Shown piece after piece: positions 60,535 through 64,000 of a DNA stretch of 64,000 nucleotides (its first letter is position 1; the number at the start of each line of letters is the position of its first letter). The DNA is taken from NCBI GenBank assembly GCA_907163375.1, contig CAJQUW010012888.1:62001-126000 (forward strand), read 5' to 3'. This stretch comes from Prostheceraeus crozeri. Lineage: Eukaryota; Platyhelminthes; Polycladida; Euryleptidae. Made by a program: the position numbers and the translations under genes. The notes beneath the pieces were generated by a model, which searched no databases, was not told where the DNA came from, and saw nothing but the letters and a program-made list of their open reading frames with translations.

Positions 60535-60870
60535 TCCGACTTTTTTCTTTGATTTAGAATGGACAATAACGGATTGTTGGTTATTTCAGCCGCTCATTTA
60601 GGTGACCCATCTAGGTCGATGTTTCTAGATCTTGAGAAGAATCAAATTACTGAAACATAAAACAGCTGTGGATTCTTGTCATACGGCGATTTAATGTAAG
60701 CTATTTTATCAAAAAACTTCCACATTTAAAGAGACATTATAACACCTTCAAGATTTACGAAGAACGGCGACAAGCTGCCGATACCTTGTCTACCACTGTA
60801 AGCCGCTATCATATATGCACCGTTGTCATGACAACGCATGTCCATTGCGTACTACTGTTGTCAACCGTGG
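60535..60870. repeat. Interspersed repeat, family C copy (first unit of a broken tandem pair)
   Basis: From 60660 (aacagctgtggattcttg) to about 60870 the sequence is repeated in direct orientation at 61088-61290: tatcaaaa, aacaccttcaagatttacga, gataccttgtct, actgtaagccgctatc and acgcatgtcca all recur in order. Its upstream part also matches 15170-15545. The pair is separated by the SINE at 60880-61082. Confidence 0.7.
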
Positions 60871-60879
60871 TCAACTGTG

Positions 60880-61082
60880 GACTCCGTGGCACAGTGGTTA
60901 AGTGCTTGGCCTAGTGATCTTCCGGTCTAGAGGTCGAGCCCCGAAAGTGTCATTGGAAGTCATCAGGAAGGGCGTCCGGACTAAAAGATCACACCGCTCC
61001 AGAAATGTCTGACTGTGTCAGCACTGTCCAAGCTCTCAGTAAGGGGGTGTAGCGACGTTAAACCATCAATGAAGATGAAAAA
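60880..61082 (+). mobile_element. tRNA-derived SINE, copy 2
   Basis: actccgtggcacagtggtta carries the A-box tggcacagtgg, and gaggtcgagccccg carries the B-box ggtcgagcccc about 35 bases later. The rest aligns with copy 1 at 52764-52953; the conserved-looking tail includes gtagcgacgttaaacca and ends in an A-rich gatgaaaaag. The promoter boxes are better preserved than in copy 1. It lies exactly between two direct repeat units. Confidence 0.85.
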
Positions 61083-61087
61083 GAACG

Positions 61088-61300
61088 GCAGCTGTGGATT
61101 CTTGACGCATGGCGATTTCATGTAAACTATTTTATCAAAATGCTTCTGTATTTAAAGAGAAATTATAACACCTTCAAGATTTACGAAGAACTAGTGACAA
61201 GCTGTCGATACCTTGTCTGCCACTGCAAGCCGCTATCGTCTCGGCATCGTCGTCATAACAATGCATGTCCACTACGTACTACTGTTTTCAATGTCTACGT
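61088..61300. repeat. Second unit of the family C tandem pair
   Basis: Starting gcagctgtggattcttga, it repeats 60660-60870 with roughly 10-15% differences by eye, including aacaccttcaagatttacga and cgtactactgtt. It ends before tgtctacgtccgttcgagtc, which resembles tgtccatgtccgctctagtc at 15557 downstream of the copy at 15170. Confidence 0.7.
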
Positions 61301-63772
61301 CCGTTCGAGTCCTTGATAGAGCGGTCGTATTTCTGTGACATTCAGCATGCACAACCGAAACCGCATGAAGACGGTTGCATGCAGTCTGTAATGTATAATG
61401 CTGAGCATATTCCCCACTAGACTCTGTGAAGAGCCGTTCTATTAAATCAGAAGGAAGTTCACCGTTACATGCAGTTAACCTTAAGTTTGCTAGAATGAAT
61501 TATGTTTCATATTATCAATTATATAGATGCTTATTATGCCTCGCTATCGTTTCAATGGAGCGTTAAAAAGCTCCTTTATCACTCCCAAACCTGCTTTCTT
61601 TCATTCTCTTTCACTAGTCTTCATTCTTTTCTCTGTGGATTTGAAAAACTGATTACCTGAATGCAACGTCAATTTCTCATGCAAAAACGATTTGAAATGT
61701 CTTTGTTGAATCAACCAGTTGTTTAATATTTTAGAATCAAGCAGATATTCAAATAGTGTATCCAATGTTCCAGAATGCCATCCGGGCAGTCTCAATTCTA
61801 GTCTATAATTCTATTTTGAAATTCTTTACATTGTATCAAACAATTTCCTTTGTTGTCCAATATCACAAGCAAAATACTATTCATTTGAGGAGCTTCAAGG
61901 ATACAATTTATCTTTTGACAGATCAGAATGTGAAAAAGAGGAAAGAATTATTTCAAATAGCATGGAATCCAGATTATTCACTTCAATAGTTTACTGTTGA
62001 TCTTTATTGACGCTGAGAAATATTTTTCGCATTTTAATATTTTCATTTTTCAAATGCTGTCGCGACTTGTGTCGGTCATAAATTAAAAAAATAATATTGT
62101 TTAGCACTTGCAAAGTGCATATTATGACAACTATTTTTTTGGTGGCATTTTAGAGTTTTTACCTATACGGATTTTACCACTGGTAATTATCACCTCTGGG
62201 AAAAACATTCTAACCTTGTTGCATAAAACACACGATGTGTTCCCTTCACAAATTGAAACAGACGTAATTTGATTAGCTATGTGTATTGTATAATATTTAT
62301 TGCAACGCTAGCAAAATAAATTCATAAGATTATTTTGCTAAATGATTAATGGTAACATAATACACTACATCTCATTATTGCGTTGACAATTTTTCTTCTA
62401 TGATTCAGTCCCTATGCAACTGAATGCTTAGCGATCATCTTTCACATAACGAAGAAGGTCCTACACAAAGTGGTTACATGGAAATATAAAATGAAGAAAT
62501 TCGCTTATCTTTATTTTTGCGAATTGAACGCAATTCATGAAATTAAATCGCTGCGAAAATTTTCCGGTTTATTGAATTTAAGCCAAATTTAAATTTTTGT
62601 GTGATTAAATTAAACTGTTTATCTCTTTTTTCCTTCTATCCCACGTTGAGATTTCTGAGAAAGCATTTCTTTGAAAACAGTCAGAGTAGCAGCAATCTTC
62701 TCAGTGCTAATATCAACTGTACAATGTTATTAAGATGGCATTGCATTTGTTTGTATATTTGATACATGTGATTTTGTGATACGAAAAAATGGCAGTGATT
62801 ATTCAAATACATACAATGTTACAACACAAAAGGTTCCCTCGGTTAACATCAATGCCTTGATTTGCTTCGCTTTTTCAACTAATTTTGAATAAACATCTGT
62901 CCTTTACTTGTAACGATAATCGATGGAAGATATAGCAGCAATCTACCGCTGTCGCTTTCATTAGTTTACTGCCTCAATAAGAAAAACAAAGCAAACATTG
63001 ATATATTCGATGTCAACAATATTGTTTTCACCAAAAGCTCGAATGATATCCGTAATCATTTTCTTAAAATGAGACGCCAATCCAACCGATGATCAAATAT
63101 TAATGAAGATAAGATATATTTTGTCTGTAATAGGATATAAGCAAGAGTAGTTCATTGATACTTAAGTGTAAATCAAAGAGTTTAAGAAGTGCGGGAAGAG
63201 CATTGATCGTTTCTTTAATATTCAACATAAGGAAGACGTACAGATTTCCTAATTCATTAATTTCTAAGCGCTTTGAAGTCAATCACTAAACTGACAAACG
63301 AATTCATACAATGTACTGTATAAGAAATTGACAGACATCAATAAAAATGCAATCATTTGAAAGACATTAAAGTCAGATGTAGAGTTTCAAAGGGTGAACA
63401 AGCATGCTGCAGAAATGGAAATTTAAAAGAGTCTGATGGCGTGATGATGAATATCCAGGGGCTGTAGCGGTTAAGCATTTTTTGGATTATACGCTGAAAA
63501 AACATAAATTAACCAATTAGCCGCTAGAATCTGAAGCAGCTTAGTCAGTTCTATCAACTCTTGTAAACATCTCGTGGCTCCTCGAGATCGTGGATAGAAT
63601 GGGTATGCTGCTATGATCGCGGCAATGATATCATTTCATTTTTAAAGTGATATAAAATGATATCATTTTAATTAGAATTTTTATAATGAAAATATACCAA
63701 ATTAATTTTCAGTGAAACATACGTAGGCCTACACCGTCAATAGACCAGGTCACAAAGTTTTCGATTTTCACT

Positions 63773-63815
63773 GCTACAATGCTACAATGCTACAATGCTA
63801 CAATGCTACAATGCT
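63773..63815. repeat. (GCTACAAT)n minisatellite
   Basis: Five perfect 8-base units gctacaat and a partial sixth stand in tandem. Perfect copies suggest recent expansion and likely length variation between individuals. Confidence 0.95.
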
Positions 63816-64000
63816 TTTACTGCTCTTAGCAATGAAATTAAAATTAGATTGAATGCTGCATCGATAGATTCCAAATAATAGAAGACCGAAGAAAGCAGTT
63901 TAGTCATACAAAGCTTCTTGTAGCCTATATCAAAAGTTAGGTAGGGCCTATGGCCTATAAACTAGATACTCGAATCACAAATATGCCTTCAATATGCAGT

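Larger units (their letters stand above)
52079..64000 (+). other. Intron of receptor guanylate cyclase gene, continuing past the window end
   Basis: The donor gtgagt at 52079 follows the coiled-coil exon. No acceptor followed by the catalytic-domain start was recognised, so this intron is longer than 11.9 kb. It holds SINEs, foldback repeats, a LINE core and a hAT-type MITE, listed separately. I see nothing identifiable in 52085-52760, 55235-57795, 58025-58960, 59535-60525 or 61305-63770 beyond AT-rich sequence and chance ORFs. Confidence 0.75.

Overview
The window is AT-rich animal nuclear DNA, roughly two thirds A+T by eye. Three coding segments with matching splice phases belong to one receptor guanylate cyclase gene on the + strand: 8034-8199, 28904-29237 and 51929-52078. 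They encode the second half of the kinase-homology domain and the dimerisation coiled coil, and they are separated by introns of about 20.7 and 22.7 kb. The cyclase catalytic domain, the extracellular domain and the first half of the kinase-homology domain were not found and presumably lie outside. The very long introns, a DPY30-motif ciliary-type gene, Penelope-like and LINE retroelements and tRNA-derived SINEs suggest an invertebrate with a repeat-rich genome, perhaps a marine lophotrochozoan. That is inference; no taxon is proven.

Layout. 1-8033: no exon recognised; a 975-bp foldback element (2713-3687) and a broken hAT/CGGBP1-like transposase (5728-6421). Intron 8200-28903: tRNA-derived palindrome (11818-12097), a hammerhead-ribozyme-like segment with swapped strand order (17074-17151), a LINE fragment (18510-19311), an intact single-exon DPY30-domain gene on the opposite strand (20255-20920), a second foldback copy (22030-22713), a TCATGAG-rich element (26385-27136) and an internally deleted mariner (27221-27698). 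Intron 29238-51928: LINE tails, a degraded LINE with recognisable ORF1, endonuclease and reverse transcriptase (30797-34149), a Myb/SANT-like exon (40555-40764), and a Penelope-like GIY-YIG fragment (47225-48339) split by a hAT-type MITE with a perfect 8-bp target duplication. 50838-51762 is a TTAA-flanked element. After 52078: two copies of a tRNA-derived SINE, a 1163-bp near-perfect palindrome (54068-55230), a minus-strand LINE reverse-transcriptase core and a second full-length copy of the hAT MITE (58965-59525).

Only two genes look functional: the receptor guanylate cyclase, whose three exons join in frame, and the nested antisense DPY30-motif gene. Almost everything else recognisable is decayed mobile DNA, which accounts for much of the intron length. 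The most unusual item is the segment at 17074-17151. It contains every conserved hammerhead core position and three matching helices, but its strands occur in the reverse cyclic order from all standard hammerhead types.
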